A stretch of 64,000 nt of DNA from NCBI GenBank assembly GCA_014376435.1, contig JACMRL010000004.1:124001-188000 (forward strand). The letters are read 5' to 3'. Under the pieces are notes generated by a model that had not been told where the DNA came from, did no database searches, and saw only the letters and a list, made by a program, of their open reading frames with translations. Position 1 is the first letter of the stretch. The number at the start of each line of letters is the position of its first letter. Position numbers and translations under genes: made by a program. Below are positions 36,654 through 45,101 of the stretch, one piece after another. The DNA comes from Bdellovibrio sp. (GTDB lineage Bacteria; Bdellovibrionota; Bdellovibrionia; Bdellovibrionales; Bdellovibrionaceae).

Positions 36654-37405
36654 TGAAACCACTTGAAATTTCTTCTTCTGCAAATTCACAATATAAAGTC
36701 TGGCAAAGTTTATTGAGCTCTAAAGGTATCAAAGAACACCAGCAGTTTTTTTTAATGGGTTTAAAGTTAGTCGAAGAATTCCTCTTGCGGCCGCAGAAGA
36801 AATTCAAAATCGAGTACGTTCTATTTCATCAGCTACCAAGCTTTGAAACGACGGCCAAGACCACAATTCTTTCACGCGACTTATTTAAAGAACTTGATGT
36901 CTTAGGCACTAATTCTCCTTTACTGGTTTTATCATTTCAAGCTTTCGCCGCTAAAGAAATCGAAAAAAACCCTGAAGGCCTTGAGATTATCTGTCCACTA
37001 GGCGATCCTCGTAATTTGGGCGCGCTGATTCGCTCGGCCGTGGGCTTTTGCGCACGCGAAATGATTTTAACGCAAGAGTCGACTCATCCTTTTTTACCGC
37101 ATTCGCTGAAGGCTTCGGCGGGCGCCGCATTAGCAATGAACTTCTCGGTGATCAAAGAAAAACTAGCTCATCTTCCGCTCATTGGCGAAAATTTTGCGTT
37201 GGAGCTACACGGTACAAATTTATCCAAAGTTCAATGGCCGAAAAATTTGCGCCTGTGGGTTGGTGAAGAAGGCCCTGGCTTAGGCTTGACCCATGAGCAA
37301 AAAAGACTCATGCAATTCATTCATATCCCAACCAGCGGAATTGAATCTTTAAACGCTACAATTTCGGCAACTTTAGCTCTTTGGGAATGGAAAAAATCTA
37401 ACTAG
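36653..37405 (+). CDS. SpoU/TrmH-family RNA 2'-O-methyltransferase
   Basis: This SPOUT methyltransferase of 250 residues has a substrate-binding N-terminal part (about 1-95) and a SpoU domain. The domain is shown by CPLGDPRNLGALIRSAVGF (motif 1), LRLWVGEEGPGLGL (motif 2) and IPTSGIESLNATISATLALW (motif 3), the knot that binds SAM. It probably modifies a ribose in rRNA or tRNA; the target site cannot be read. The stop overlaps the convergent pilZ stop in CTAG (37402-37405). Confidence 0.88.
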   Translation: MKPLEISSSANSQYKVWQSLLSSKGIKEHQQFFLMGLKLVEEFLLRPQKKFKIEYVLFHQLPSFETTAKTTILSRDLFKELDVLGTNSPLLVLSFQAFAAKEIEKNPEGLEIICPLGDPRNLGALIRSAVGFCAREMILTQESTHPFLPHSLKASAGAALAMNFSVIKEKLAHLPLIGENFALELHGTNLSKVQWPKNLRLWVGEEGPGLGLTHEQKRLMQFIHIPTSGIESLNATISATLALWEWKKSN

Positions 37406-38112
37406 AACTTTTGTCCGTTTTGAAAACTAATAATATCTTCGACGATACTCGCGACTCGTTCTTTTTGCATATCTTTACTAAAAACTAATTCTAAGCCCAA
37501 TAAAGTTCCGTGATGAAGACGATTCATGTAAAATCTTACAACCGCATTACAAGTTACTTCCGCACGGCGATGAACTTGAAACTGAATTTTTATAACTTCA
37601 TCACGCTTACACTCAATTTGCGTTAAATCTTTAATTTCTAAACGCATTCCCGACAAAGAAATATCAACCACCGAACAGGGGATTGGCTTCATATTTGGCT
37701 GTGAACTAACTAGCCCGGCTGTATGTATCCATTTTTTCGGAATTAGATAGCGTGGCTCCTTACGACGTTTTAATTGGATAATTTTAGCACCCAAATCAAA
37801 ACACGGTAAACCCAAATGCCTTTGGATCGGAGTTTTCGCGAAGTAAACTTCTGTACCAATATTAAACTTAATATTAACGTCAACGTCGATCGTCACCGGA
37901 ATATCTGGAGTTTCTAATTTAAGGATTACTTTTTTATCGACAAAAGAATCAATACTTGCCGCTACCGTTTTTTCTGAAGCGTCCGTTTTAAAATAGAAAA
38001 CGGATCTTTGTGCGTAGGCATTTTGAAGGGTGACTAACGATTCTCGCTCATCCAGCGGATTTAAAAAGTCAGTAATCGATTTTACAGGAGCCGCCGGTTT
38101 TACATCAGACAT
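37402..38112 (-). CDS. PilZ-domain protein (c-di-GMP-binding candidate)
   Basis: This protein of 236 residues has a YcgR-like N-terminal region and a C-terminal PilZ domain. The domain shows RRKEPRYLIPKKW (the RxxxR motif) and VVDISLSGMRLEI (D/NxSxxG), the two c-di-GMP contacts. I chose the ATG at 38110-38112, which abuts the GT2 stop as TAATG. The alternative start at 38127 is a TTG inside the GT2 gene. As last cistron of the mevalonate/GT2 run it may tie second-messenger control to surface or motility functions; that is inference. Confidence 0.85.
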   Translation of the reverse strand: MSDVKPAAPVKSITDFLNPLDERESLVTLQNAYAQRSVFYFKTDASEKTVAASIDSFVDKKVILKLETPDIPVTIDVDVNIKFNIGTEVYFAKTPIQRHLGLPCFDLGAKIIQLKRRKEPRYLIPKKWIHTAGLVSSQPNMKPIPCSVVDISLSGMRLEIKDLTQIECKRDEVIKIQFQVHRRAEVTCNAVVRFYMNRLHHGTLLGLELVFSKDMQKERVASIVEDIISFQNGQKF

Positions 38113-38801
38113 TAGCGAATCATCCAAACTTTATAAAAAGCTTCTAGCACAATTTTTAATGACATTTTACTTTGGCCAACGCGACGATCTTCAAAAACGA
38201 TTGGAATCTCTAAAGCTTGGTAACCTTTTTTTTGTGCTTTATATTTTAATTCAATTTGAAAGCTGTAACCATTTGATTGGATTTGATCTAACCCAATCGC
38301 CTGTAAAACCGGTGTTCTCCAACCATTAAAGCCACCCGTCCAATCACGAGTCGAAAAACCCAAGATTAAGTGCGAGTACAAACTTCCACCACGCGAAATT
38401 AATTTACGGACGATACCCCAATTAACAGTTTCTCCGCCCGGCACGTAACGAGAACCAATGACCACATCATTGGTATCTAATTCTTTTAAAATTTTAACTA
38501 AGTCTTTAGGGCGATGAGAAAAATCGGCGTCCATTTCAACCAAGGCGTCATACTTATTTTCAATGCCCCATTTAAAACCCGCGATATAGGCTTTGCCTAA
38601 ACCATTTTTTTGCTGACGTAGAAGCAAGTGGACTCGTTTTTCGTTTTTTGAAAATTCTTGCACAAAATCGGCCGTTTTATCCGGCGAAGAATCATCCACA
38701 ACGAGGATATCAAAATCATTCTGGAGAGCGATGAGTTCAGGTAATAAAACCTTCATATTATCAATTTCATTATATGTAGGTACGATCACTAATTTGCGCA
38801 T
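38112..38801 (-). CDS. polyprenol monophosphomannose synthase (GT2)
   Basis: This soluble 229-residue DPM1-type enzyme transfers mannose from GDP-mannose to a polyprenyl phosphate. Motifs are LVIVPTYNEIDNMKVLL, DILVVDDSSPDKTADF, the metal site VEMDADFSHRPKDL and DVVIGSRYVPGGETVNWG. GGFNGWRTPVLQAIG and IPIVFEDRRVGQSKMS complete the family. It is separated by 4 nt from mevalonate kinase, tying polyprenol use to polyprenol synthesis. GDP-mannose would come from manC. Confidence 0.88.
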   Translation of the reverse strand: MRKLVIVPTYNEIDNMKVLLPELIALQNDFDILVVDDSSPDKTADFVQEFSKNEKRVHLLLRQQKNGLGKAYIAGFKWGIENKYDALVEMDADFSHRPKDLVKILKELDTNDVVIGSRYVPGGETVNWGIVRKLISRGGSLYSHLILGFSTRDWTGGFNGWRTPVLQAIGLDQIQSNGYSFQIELKYKAQKKGYQALEIPIVFEDRRVGQSKMSLKIVLEAFYKVWMIR

Positions 38802-38805
38802 TAAT

Positions 38806-39723
38806 TTATTTTTGGCTTAAAGAAGCTTGAAAGCAAGGGATCATTTCAAAAGCTGTCTTCTGTGGCACTTGATTCCATAAACTTAACATAAAACCGCCCC
38901 CGCCGGACCCCGTTAATTTGACCGCTAAAGCACCCGCCGCTTTTAATTTTTCCGCGTGCAACTTAACCGCCTCATTGACTAGACCCCATTGTTCAAAACA
39001 CCGATGCGATTCTTCCATCGCTTGAGCCCATAAAGTTAAATTTATTTCAGTCTCTTGCAACAATTGTTTGAATTTTTGCACAGACTGTATCATTTGATGG
39101 TCAATATTTTCGGCTAGCTCGGGAGCCTCTACGAAAAATTTTTTTACCTTATCAACGCAGTCTTTGGTTACGCCTCTTTCACCCGTATAAGATAAATAAA
39201 GCACCGGTGCATTTTTCAGCTCTAAAGTTTTAAATCCATTATGACGAGAGAATAATAATGGCTTACGAAATAATGTTACAGCTACATCAACCCCACTGCT
39301 TTCGCCGTGAAATAGATTTTCTAAGTCGGTCGCAAATGCATATTTTAGCTCAGCTGGTAAATAACCTAAATAAGCAAAAAAATCAGTTAAGGCCACGCAC
39401 AAAGTTGCGGAAGCACCCATGCCCGCGCCAAATAAAATATGTGAATCTAACTGAATTAAACCCTTCATCTGGCTACGCTTTAGATTTAATTTTTTAAGCG
39501 CTCGCTCAAAAACTGACCAGATGATTAATTCTAATTCAGAGTGGTCGTGTCCCATCAGTTGAATTTCAATTTCATTCGAGTTCTCAAAGTACGTTAAATT
39601 TAAAAATCGCGACTCTAAAGGAAATACAATCGCATCTCCTCCGCGAATCACGCTGTGCTCGCCCGCTAAAATCCATTTACCCGGAACCTGTATATGAAAG
39701 GCTGCCTTACGATTGTTTTGCAC
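38806..39723 (-). CDS. mvk: mevalonate kinase
   Basis: This GHMP kinase of 305 residues phosphorylates mevalonate to 5-phosphomevalonate. Motif 1 is PGKWILAGEHSVIRGG. Motif 2 is GAGMGASATLCVAL, and LFHGESSGVDVAVTLF contains the catalytic Asp region. Motif 3 is KLTGSGGGGFMLSLW. I chose the GTG at 39721-39723, with GAGGG 5 nt upstream and a 17-nt overlap with mvaD. The longer frame from 39855 would add 44 residues lying within mvaD and not in the family. Confidence 0.85.
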   Translation of the reverse strand: MQNNRKAAFHIQVPGKWILAGEHSVIRGGDAIVFPLESRFLNLTYFENSNEIEIQLMGHDHSELELIIWSVFERALKKLNLKRSQMKGLIQLDSHILFGAGMGASATLCVALTDFFAYLGYLPAELKYAFATDLENLFHGESSGVDVAVTLFRKPLLFSRHNGFKTLELKNAPVLYLSYTGERGVTKDCVDKVKKFFVEAPELAENIDHQMIQSVQKFKQLLQETEINLTLWAQAMEESHRCFEQWGLVNEAVKLHAEKLKAAGALAVKLTGSGGGGFMLSLWNQVPQKTAFEMIPCFQASLSQK

Positions 39724-40690
39724 GGTAGCCCTCGTCCGACCAAATTGCTGTTTGAGATGAAAATTCCCTCTGGATCTCGTCGTAAGCTTTTTGTTGATCC
39801 GGACGATACAGTAAATGAATGTTACTTCCGGCGTCCATGGTAACAATCGGACCATCGCCGTTGCTTTGCCAATAATTATTCAGATATCTTAAAGCTTTTA
39901 AACTCATTTCATTCATGTAGATAAAGGCGGGAACTGAAGTATGAAATAAAACGTGCATATCCCAAAACTCACTCCAGCAAATTTCAAAAGATTTTTTCCA
40001 ATCTTCTTTACGCATGGCTTGAATCAGATTTTGCAAACGCTCTTCAGCGCGTTCGGGACGGCCTTTAAATAAATCTGAAGTTAAAACTAATTTGTGAGCC
40101 TGGCTGGAAGAAACACTTTTTATGCTTTCATCACATAGAATGACCTGATGCTTTAAATTTACCTGTGGCAGCTGAATAGCTTCGGCCCCACTCAAGTGCC
40201 ATAAAGACCACGGGCTGAAGAAAGAACGGCACGAAGAGCCCGAACCCTTCTGCGAAAGCTTCGCCAGCTCTTTCGGCCGGTACGGCACAACGGGGCCTTC
40301 TGAATTTTTCATACGCCATTCATGGGCCGCCATCGTTAAAGCAGCAAAACTAGAAGCCGAGCTAGCCAGACCACAATCTGAAGGAAAATTATTAGCCGAT
40401 TCGATTTGAAAAAAACCCGTCATCTTGAATTCAATTTTTAATAGCGCAAAATGATTTAAAAATTTCTCGCGGCCGTTAGCACTAAGTTCAATCGGACGCA
40501 AATCTTCGCGCTCAAGTGCTTGCCACTTATCTACCGTAAGCTTGGGGATTTTCTGAATGCGTACAAAAGTACGTAAACGATCTAATGCGAATGAAAGGGA
40601 TGAATTCATCGGGCGATTCGAAGTCACGTCTGATTTACCCATATACTTAATTAAAGCAATATTTGAAGGCGCGGACGATTCAACCCACAT
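39707..40690 (-). CDS. mvaD: diphosphomevalonate decarboxylase
   Basis: MvaD converts mevalonate-5-diphosphate to isopentenyl diphosphate with ATP. The 327 residues show APSNIALIKYMGK (usually KYWGK), MNSSLSFAL, the phosphate loop DCGLASSASSFAALT, KGSGSSCRSFFSPW and TMDAGSNIHLLY with the catalytic Asp. I chose the ATG at 40688-40690, with AAGGGA 9 nt upstream; a start at 40708 would add six residues. The Trp-to-Met change in the first motif is a mild oddity. Confidence 0.88.
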   Translation of the reverse strand: MWVESSAPSNIALIKYMGKSDVTSNRPMNSSLSFALDRLRTFVRIQKIPKLTVDKWQALEREDLRPIELSANGREKFLNHFALLKIEFKMTGFFQIESANNFPSDCGLASSASSFAALTMAAHEWRMKNSEGPVVPYRPKELAKLSQKGSGSSCRSFFSPWSLWHLSGAEAIQLPQVNLKHQVILCDESIKSVSSSQAHKLVLTSDLFKGRPERAEERLQNLIQAMRKEDWKKSFEICWSEFWDMHVLFHTSVPAFIYMNEMSLKALRYLNNYWQSNGDGPIVTMDAGSNIHLLYRPDQQKAYDEIQREFSSQTAIWSDEGYRAKQS

Positions 40691-41522
40691 ACGAGACGAT
40701 CCCTTCACACAAATCGCGGCCAGTGGCTACGACTTTTAAATTTTTATGTTTTACAAATTCAGCGACACGATCGCTATGACTCGATTTACAAAAAACCAAT
40801 AGCACGTCTGCTCCCAAAGCCCCACATGGCTTAACTAATAAAATATCTTTATTGTCTTTTAATAAATTTTTAATTTTTAAAGAGTTTTCATGAGTCAACC
40901 CGGCGGACTCTAAAGCTTCAGTCCAAATTTTCATTGCGGCTAAAAACTCAAGTACTGATTCTTTTTTAAAAGCTTGAATAACCTGATCTGAAATTTCAGG
41001 CAGATGCTTGATGCAATCAAGATCAAGCGCAGCTAAATGATCATGTGTCGCAATCTTCAAACCGGTCGCTACAATTAAAAAATCAAGCTCGGCAAATGGC
41101 CACCGAAAAGATTCAAACTTATTTTCGCGCAGATTTGCCTCACAAACATGTCCAAAATATTGAAACGCTAAATCGGCCCCGCTGGGCTTTACTTTTTCGG
41201 GCGCGTATAAGTCGATATAATTTTTTCGAATCTCGGTAAAATTATTTTTACGTAATTTTAAAAATACCACGGCAAAAAATTCTGCCGTTGATTTACCAAA
41301 ACCACCTTGCGAATAAGGGTCGCTAATCTGAACGGCCGGGGCTGGTAAAGAATTTATTTTTAAATATCGGCCCGCCGGACTTTGCGGATGGAAAACAAAC
41401 GCATTATGTGAAACCGCGCGAACTTCAAAGCAAGGCTTCGTTGCTAGTCCCAATGCACTTCCGCCAAGCAGCACAGAGTATTCGCCCGCTAGAAAAGTCT
41501 TACCCGGAATAGCCAAATCCAT
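40680..41522 (-). CDS. mvaK2: phosphomevalonate kinase (GHMP kinase)
   Basis: This short GHMP kinase of 280 residues starts IPGKTFLAGEYSVLLGGSAL, the PGKxxLxGEY form typical of phosphomevalonate kinases. QGGFGKSTAEFFAVVF replaces the usual GLGSSAA. PSGADLAFQYFGH gives the substrate region and KPCGALGADVLLVF a modified motif 3. It sits between mvaA and mvaD, exactly where MvaK2 is expected. The motif 2 and 3 changes make the assignment less certain than for its neighbours. It abuts the mvaA stop without a gap. Confidence 0.75.
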   Translation of the reverse strand: MDLAIPGKTFLAGEYSVLLGGSALGLATKPCFEVRAVSHNAFVFHPQSPAGRYLKINSLPAPAVQISDPYSQGGFGKSTAEFFAVVFLKLRKNNFTEIRKNYIDLYAPEKVKPSGADLAFQYFGHVCEANLRENKFESFRWPFAELDFLIVATGLKIATHDHLAALDLDCIKHLPEISDQVIQAFKKESVLEFLAAMKIWTEALESAGLTHENSLKIKNLLKDNKDILLVKPCGALGADVLLVFCKSSHSDRVAEFVKHKNLKVVATGRDLCEGIVSYVG

Positions 41523-42821
41523 TCAGAGATTAGCTTGCTTTCGTAGATCATTTAAAACTTCTACGGCATTTGATAATGAAATTCTTTTTCTTAAAGCTAA
41601 AATTTCTTCTAATTTTTTTACAACGTAAGGCATCTCTTTTTCTGTCGCGCCGGCGCCTAAAGATAGATTTTTAATATGTAATTTCATGTGACCTTCGATT
41701 ATACCCACGGTCGTTAACGCCCGTAAAGCTCCTAAATTTTGTACTAAACCGACCGCTGCCATAATGCGCGATAACTCATTCGACGATTGAACACCTAGCA
41801 GCTTCATTGCGATCTGCGCCGAGGGATGCAGAGTCGTAACTCCGCCGACGGTTCCAACAATTAAGGGAGCTTCAAAAATACCGACTAACGAGTCACCCTC
41901 TTTACGCCATTTTGTGATTGAACGATACTGTCCATCACGGGCTGCAAAAGCATGAATGCCCGCTTCAACCGCGCGCCAGTCATTGCCGGTTGCCACTAAG
42001 ATCGGGTCAATTCCGTTTAATACACCTTTATTATTTGTCGCCGCACGGTAAGGATCAAGTTCAGCAAATCTAGATGCCTCTTCGATCTTCAGCGCTAATT
42101 CAGGATCAATTTTATTTAAAGTAATCGTCGCTTTAGTTAATTTTGAATCAACTAAGTTCGATAAGATACACATCGTTACTTTTTCGCCCGTGAATTCTTG
42201 CAGTGGTTCTTTTAAAAACTCACAAACTTGATTCATGATGTTGGCACCCATGGCATCGCACGGATCCATATAGATATGAATGATGGCCATAAAAAAGCCA
42301 TCACCGCGATCTAATTTGCGTAATTGCAAATCATTAACTCCACCGCCACGCTTCACCAAGCCAAAAGCAACTTCGCTATTGGCTAATTCAATTAGATAGT
42401 TTTTTTGTAGAAGAATATTTTTCTCAAAATTTACAAAGTCTTGAATTTTAGCGAATTGAATTTGCCCGATTATATTTTTTCCGATGATTTCAGTTTTAAT
42501 CGATCCGTTTTCACGAATCCATTTAGCTGTTTTACTGGCCGCCGCAATAATTGAAGTCTCTTCCACGGCCATCGGAATAACGAAATCACGATCATCAATT
42601 TTAAAATTTGTTGCAACACCTAGCGGAAGTTGAAAGTAACCGATCACATTTTCAATAAAGTTTTCAGCTAAACCAACGTCTTGCAAACCACCCGCTTTTA
42701 AATAATTTTGATCAGCTTCGGATAAAACATTTGCTTCGGTTAAAGCGTCAAGACGATCAAAGTAAGAAAGTTTCGAAAAGCCTTTAAAAATATCGAATAA
42801 TGATCTTTTACTTTGCGACAT
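41523..42821 (-). CDS. mvaA: hydroxymethylglutaryl-CoA reductase, class II
   Basis: This 432-residue HMG-CoA reductase has the class II layout. ENVIGYFQLPLGVATNF is the substrate motif with the catalytic Glu. MDPCDAMGANIMNQVCE is the cofactor motif, NNKGVLNGIDPILVATGND holds the catalytic Lys/Asp region, and GHMKLH near the C-terminus carries the catalytic His. It forms mevalonate or, in degradative relatives, consumes it. The kinases downstream show a synthetic role. It overlaps fni by 14 nt. mvaS (HMG-CoA synthase) is not in the window. Confidence 0.92.
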   Translation of the reverse strand: MSQSKRSLFDIFKGFSKLSYFDRLDALTEANVLSEADQNYLKAGGLQDVGLAENFIENVIGYFQLPLGVATNFKIDDRDFVIPMAVEETSIIAAASKTAKWIRENGSIKTEIIGKNIIGQIQFAKIQDFVNFEKNILLQKNYLIELANSEVAFGLVKRGGGVNDLQLRKLDRGDGFFMAIIHIYMDPCDAMGANIMNQVCEFLKEPLQEFTGEKVTMCILSNLVDSKLTKATITLNKIDPELALKIEEASRFAELDPYRAATNNKGVLNGIDPILVATGNDWRAVEAGIHAFAARDGQYRSITKWRKEGDSLVGIFEAPLIVGTVGGVTTLHPSAQIAMKLLGVQSSNELSRIMAAVGLVQNLGALRALTTVGIIEGHMKLHIKNLSLGAGATEKEMPYVVKKLEEILALRKRISLSNAVEVLNDLRKQANL

Positions 42822-43848
42822 ACCAAACCTTCTTGTGAAGAAAATCTTCGTACTTACGAATACCCATGCAAAACATCGCCGTCTTTAATTGGAAATCGAA
42901 TAACTCCATCACTTTGATGACTTCCGCCTCACTCACCATCGCCGCCTTCATTAATGGCTGTGCCACACCAACGGCGCGCGCACCTAAAGCTAAACACTTT
43001 GCCGAATCAACTCCGTTACGGATGCCGCCCGAAGCCCAAACTTGATGAAATAAAACCTGCTCTTGTAAATCTAATAAACAATCAATGGCCGAGTTTCCCC
43101 AGTCATGAAATGCGTTAATTGCATTTTCTAAAGTTGAATCTTCGTGGCTCCGAGAAGCCTCGATCTGCCCCCAGTGCGTGCCCCCGTTACCAGTCACATC
43201 AACCACCTTTACGCCAATGGCGAAAAGTTTTTCTGTTATTTCTTTACTGATGCCGAAGCCTACTTCTTTAACTAAAACCGGAACTGTAGATTTTTTTACC
43301 AAATTTTCGATCGCCTTGAGACCGCCCGCAAAAATAGCTTCATCTTTGTTTTGAAAAACTTCTTGCAGAGAATTTAAATGAACAAAAATTCCTACCGAAC
43401 CAAGGTTCTCGACTAGTAAAAGAATTTTTTCTAAAGGCTGCTGAATTAATTCTGAAATACCAATATTTGAAACTAATTTTAAGTCTGGAAATTCTAATTT
43501 TATTTTTTTCCACTCGGCCGCCGCCGTATCGTCGGTTAATTCACGGCGCTGTGAACCGACGCCCATAAGCCAATTCTTTTTTTGCGCCGCTCGTGCCAAG
43601 CGTAAGTTAATTTGCAAACTGTCTTCGTGACCCGCGGTCATCGACGATACAAAGTGAGGCGAAGCAAATTCACTACCTAGTAAAGATACTGTTAATGAAA
43701 CATCACTGAAATTAATTTCGGGCAACGCTTGATGGATCAGACGGATTTGATTGAAACCGGATTTTACTAAACCTTGCGTGCTATCGTGCAGCGCTAGGCG
43801 GATATGATCTTTCTTTCGGTTTTCAAAATCTTTAAAAGATTCGCTCAT
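42808..43848 (-). CDS. fni: type 2 isopentenyl-diphosphate delta-isomerase
   Basis: This FMN-dependent isomerase interconverts IPP and DMAPP. The 346 residues include NRKKDHIRLAL at the start, HFVSSMTAGHE, WLMGVGSQRREL, VLVKEVGFGIS and DVTGNGGTHWGQIEASRS, all conserved in type 2 enzymes and in FMN contact. It opens the mevalonate operon, with AAAGGA 10 nt upstream of the ATG. The 114-nt gap to rplT holds that operon's terminator. Confidence 0.93.
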   Translation of the reverse strand: MSESFKDFENRKKDHIRLALHDSTQGLVKSGFNQIRLIHQALPEINFSDVSLTVSLLGSEFASPHFVSSMTAGHEDSLQINLRLARAAQKKNWLMGVGSQRRELTDDTAAAEWKKIKLEFPDLKLVSNIGISELIQQPLEKILLLVENLGSVGIFVHLNSLQEVFQNKDEAIFAGGLKAIENLVKKSTVPVLVKEVGFGISKEITEKLFAIGVKVVDVTGNGGTHWGQIEASRSHEDSTLENAINAFHDWGNSAIDCLLDLQEQVLFHQVWASGGIRNGVDSAKCLALGARAVGVAQPLMKAAMVSEAEVIKVMELFDFQLKTAMFCMGIRKYEDFLHKKVWYVAK

Positions 43849-43903
43849 CGTCGTTTTTTCCTTTAATGAAATAACTGATCAAGTTGCTACTAAAATACCG
43901 CTT

Positions 43904-43936
43904 ATAATAAAAAGGCGAGCTTTTTACAGCTCGCCT
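43904..43936 (-). terminator. rho-independent terminator of rpmI-rplT
   Basis: On the minus strand AGGCGAGCT and AGCTCGCCT form a perfect 9-bp stem around a 6-nt loop, followed by TTTTATTAT. It lies 27 nt past the rplT stop and separates the ribosomal genes from the mevalonate operon. Confidence 0.75.
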
Positions 43937-43962
43937 CTAAGTAAGAAAATAGAGCCGATTAA

Positions 43963-44310
43963 TTACTTAATGGCGTGCTGGCAAAGAGAAGAAAACGCCG
44001 TCGCATCAGAAATAGCCATGTCAGCTAAAACTTTACGATCAAGTCCAATCCCAGCTTTGATTAAGCCACCGATTAAACGAGAGTACGTTGTTCCATTTAA
44101 ACGAGCCGCTGCATTGATACGTTGGTTCCAAAGCATGCGGAAATTTCTCTTTTTTACTTTTCTGTGCTTGTAAGCGAACACCATACCGCGGTCATTTTTT
44201 TCAACCGCGTGAGTGTATGAGCGCGAACCCGCTGAATAGTAACCTTTTGTTCTTTTTAATACTTTTTTGTGGCGACGACGATTCGTCATCCCCGATTTTA
44301 CACGTGCCAT
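43963..44310 (-). CDS. rplT: 50S ribosomal protein L20
   Basis: L20 binds 23S rRNA early in 50S assembly. The 115 residues are standard: ARVKSGMTNRRRHKKVLKRT at the start, then GSRSYTHAVEKND and LWNQRINAAARLNGTTYSRL. It lies 9 nt after rpmI. In model bacteria L20 represses its own operon by binding the leader; I cannot show such a site here. Confidence 0.97.
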   Translation of the reverse strand: MARVKSGMTNRRRHKKVLKRTKGYYSAGSRSYTHAVEKNDRGMVFAYKHRKVKKRNFRMLWNQRINAAARLNGTTYSRLIGGLIKAGIGLDRKVLADMAISDATAFSSLCQHAIK

Positions 44311-44319
44311 TGTTACTCC

Positions 44320-44505
44320 CTAAAAGCCAAATTGGCGCTTCACTTGAAGCATGTTTGCTGGCGCAACATAGACAACTTGTCCTAGGTGACGCTTGGTTTT
44401 TGAACTCATGTGTGAATTCAAGTGACGCATTTTAGTTTGTTTACGTTTTACTTTACCGCTCTTTAGAACGCGTAAACGTTTTTTAGCCCCCGAATGGGTT
44501 TTCAT
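44320..44505 (-). CDS. rpmI: 50S ribosomal protein L35
   Basis: L35 is a small 61-residue ribosomal protein, basic and standard in length, opening MKTHSGAKKRLRVLKSGKVK and containing RHLNSHMSSKTKRHLG. A strong GGAGGAAGG lies 7 nt upstream of the ATG. It is not directly downstream of infC as in most bacteria; about 1 kb with two other genes intervenes. Confidence 0.95.
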   Translation of the reverse strand: MKTHSGAKKRLRVLKSGKVKRKQTKMRHLNSHMSSKTKRHLGQVVYVAPANMLQVKRQFGF

Positions 44506-44816
44506 ATTTTACCTTCCTCCGACAGGGCGAGAATTCGAAATTGAACTCTTCTTGTTTGCACGGCTGCCAGCCTTAATTTTGAGTCTTCTAGAATTAGAGG
44601 TATTTGTCCGGAAAGGCAAGCCTTTAAGGGGTTTAGCCTAAGGTTAGCCGAAATAACAACATCTTGATTGGTCTTAAGCCATAAGTAGCTGATTGAATTG
44701 AGTAATTTTCGCTCAAAAGATTAAAAATCATTAATCCACCTTTCATTTGAATTTAAATCACTTGGGCTATATTCATTACTAACGAACAACAATTAATATA
44801 TCCTTAGGAGGATCAT
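44506..44816. other. 311-nt divergent intergenic region rpmI / small secreted peptide
   Basis: This is the longest non-coding stretch in the window. The rpmI side offers about 130 nt that could be a regulatory leader. I could make out no definite L20 target or promoter there. The other side carries the promoter of the small peptide gene (44747-44773) and its AGGAGG. No RNA gene was recognised. Confidence 0.4.
44747..44773 (+). promoter_or_regulatory. predicted promoter of small secreted peptide
   Basis: TTGAAT (44747-44752) and TATATT (44768-44773) are separated by 15 nt, with the -10 matching five of six bases. The start would be about 37 nt upstream of the ATG. Confidence 0.4.
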
Positions 44817-45008
44817 ATGAAAATCGTATCAATCATCGTTTCTTTATTCGCTACAGTTGCTTTTGCTAACCCAGCTACAACTACAACAACTACTAAAACT
44901 GAAACTGCTCCAGTTGCTATGGCACCTGCTGCTGGTCCAGCTAAAGTAACTAAAAAAGTTGTTAAAACTACAACTACAGTTTCTGCTGACGCAACTCACA
45001 CTAAGTAA
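44817..45008 (+). CDS. small Thr/Lys-rich secreted peptide
   Basis: This 63-residue precursor has a textbook signal peptide (MKIVSIIVSLFATVAFA, cut after AFA). The mature part of about 46 residues is almost only Thr, Lys, Ala, Val and Pro, with TTTTTTKTE and KKVVKTTTTVS runs. No family is recognised. A perfect AGGAGG lies 5 nt before the ATG, codons are strongly biased to ACT/ACA/GCT/AAA, and it has its own promoter and terminator, all suggesting high expression. It is on the opposite strand to the ribosomal cluster it interrupts. A structural, envelope-coating or anti-predation role would be guesswork. Confidence 0.8.
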   Translation: MKIVSIIVSLFATVAFANPATTTTTTKTETAPVAMAPAAGPAKVTKKVVKTTTTVSADATHTK

Positions 45009-45022
45009 TTAGTGCGAAACAT

Positions 45023-45036
45023 ATAGCTTCGGCTAT
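45023..45036 (+). other. UUCG tetraloop hairpin in 3' UTR
   Basis: ATAGC-TTCG-GCTAT is a perfect 5-bp stem with a UUCG tetraloop, 15 nt after the peptide stop and before the terminator. It may stabilise the short message. Confidence 0.4.
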
Positions 45037-45047
45037 TCGTTAAAATG

Positions 45048-45077
45048 AAAAAGGGAGCGCATGCTCCCTTTTTTTTT
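45048..45077. terminator. bidirectional rho-independent terminator
   Basis: AAAAGGGAGC-GCAT-GCTCCCTTTT has a GC-rich stem followed by nine Ts on the plus strand and five on the minus strand. It lies between convergent genes and should end both the peptide transcript and the thrS-infC-lipoprotein transcript. Confidence 0.8.
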
Positions 45078-45101
45078 GCTAAGAATTTATTTATTTTAAA
45101 A

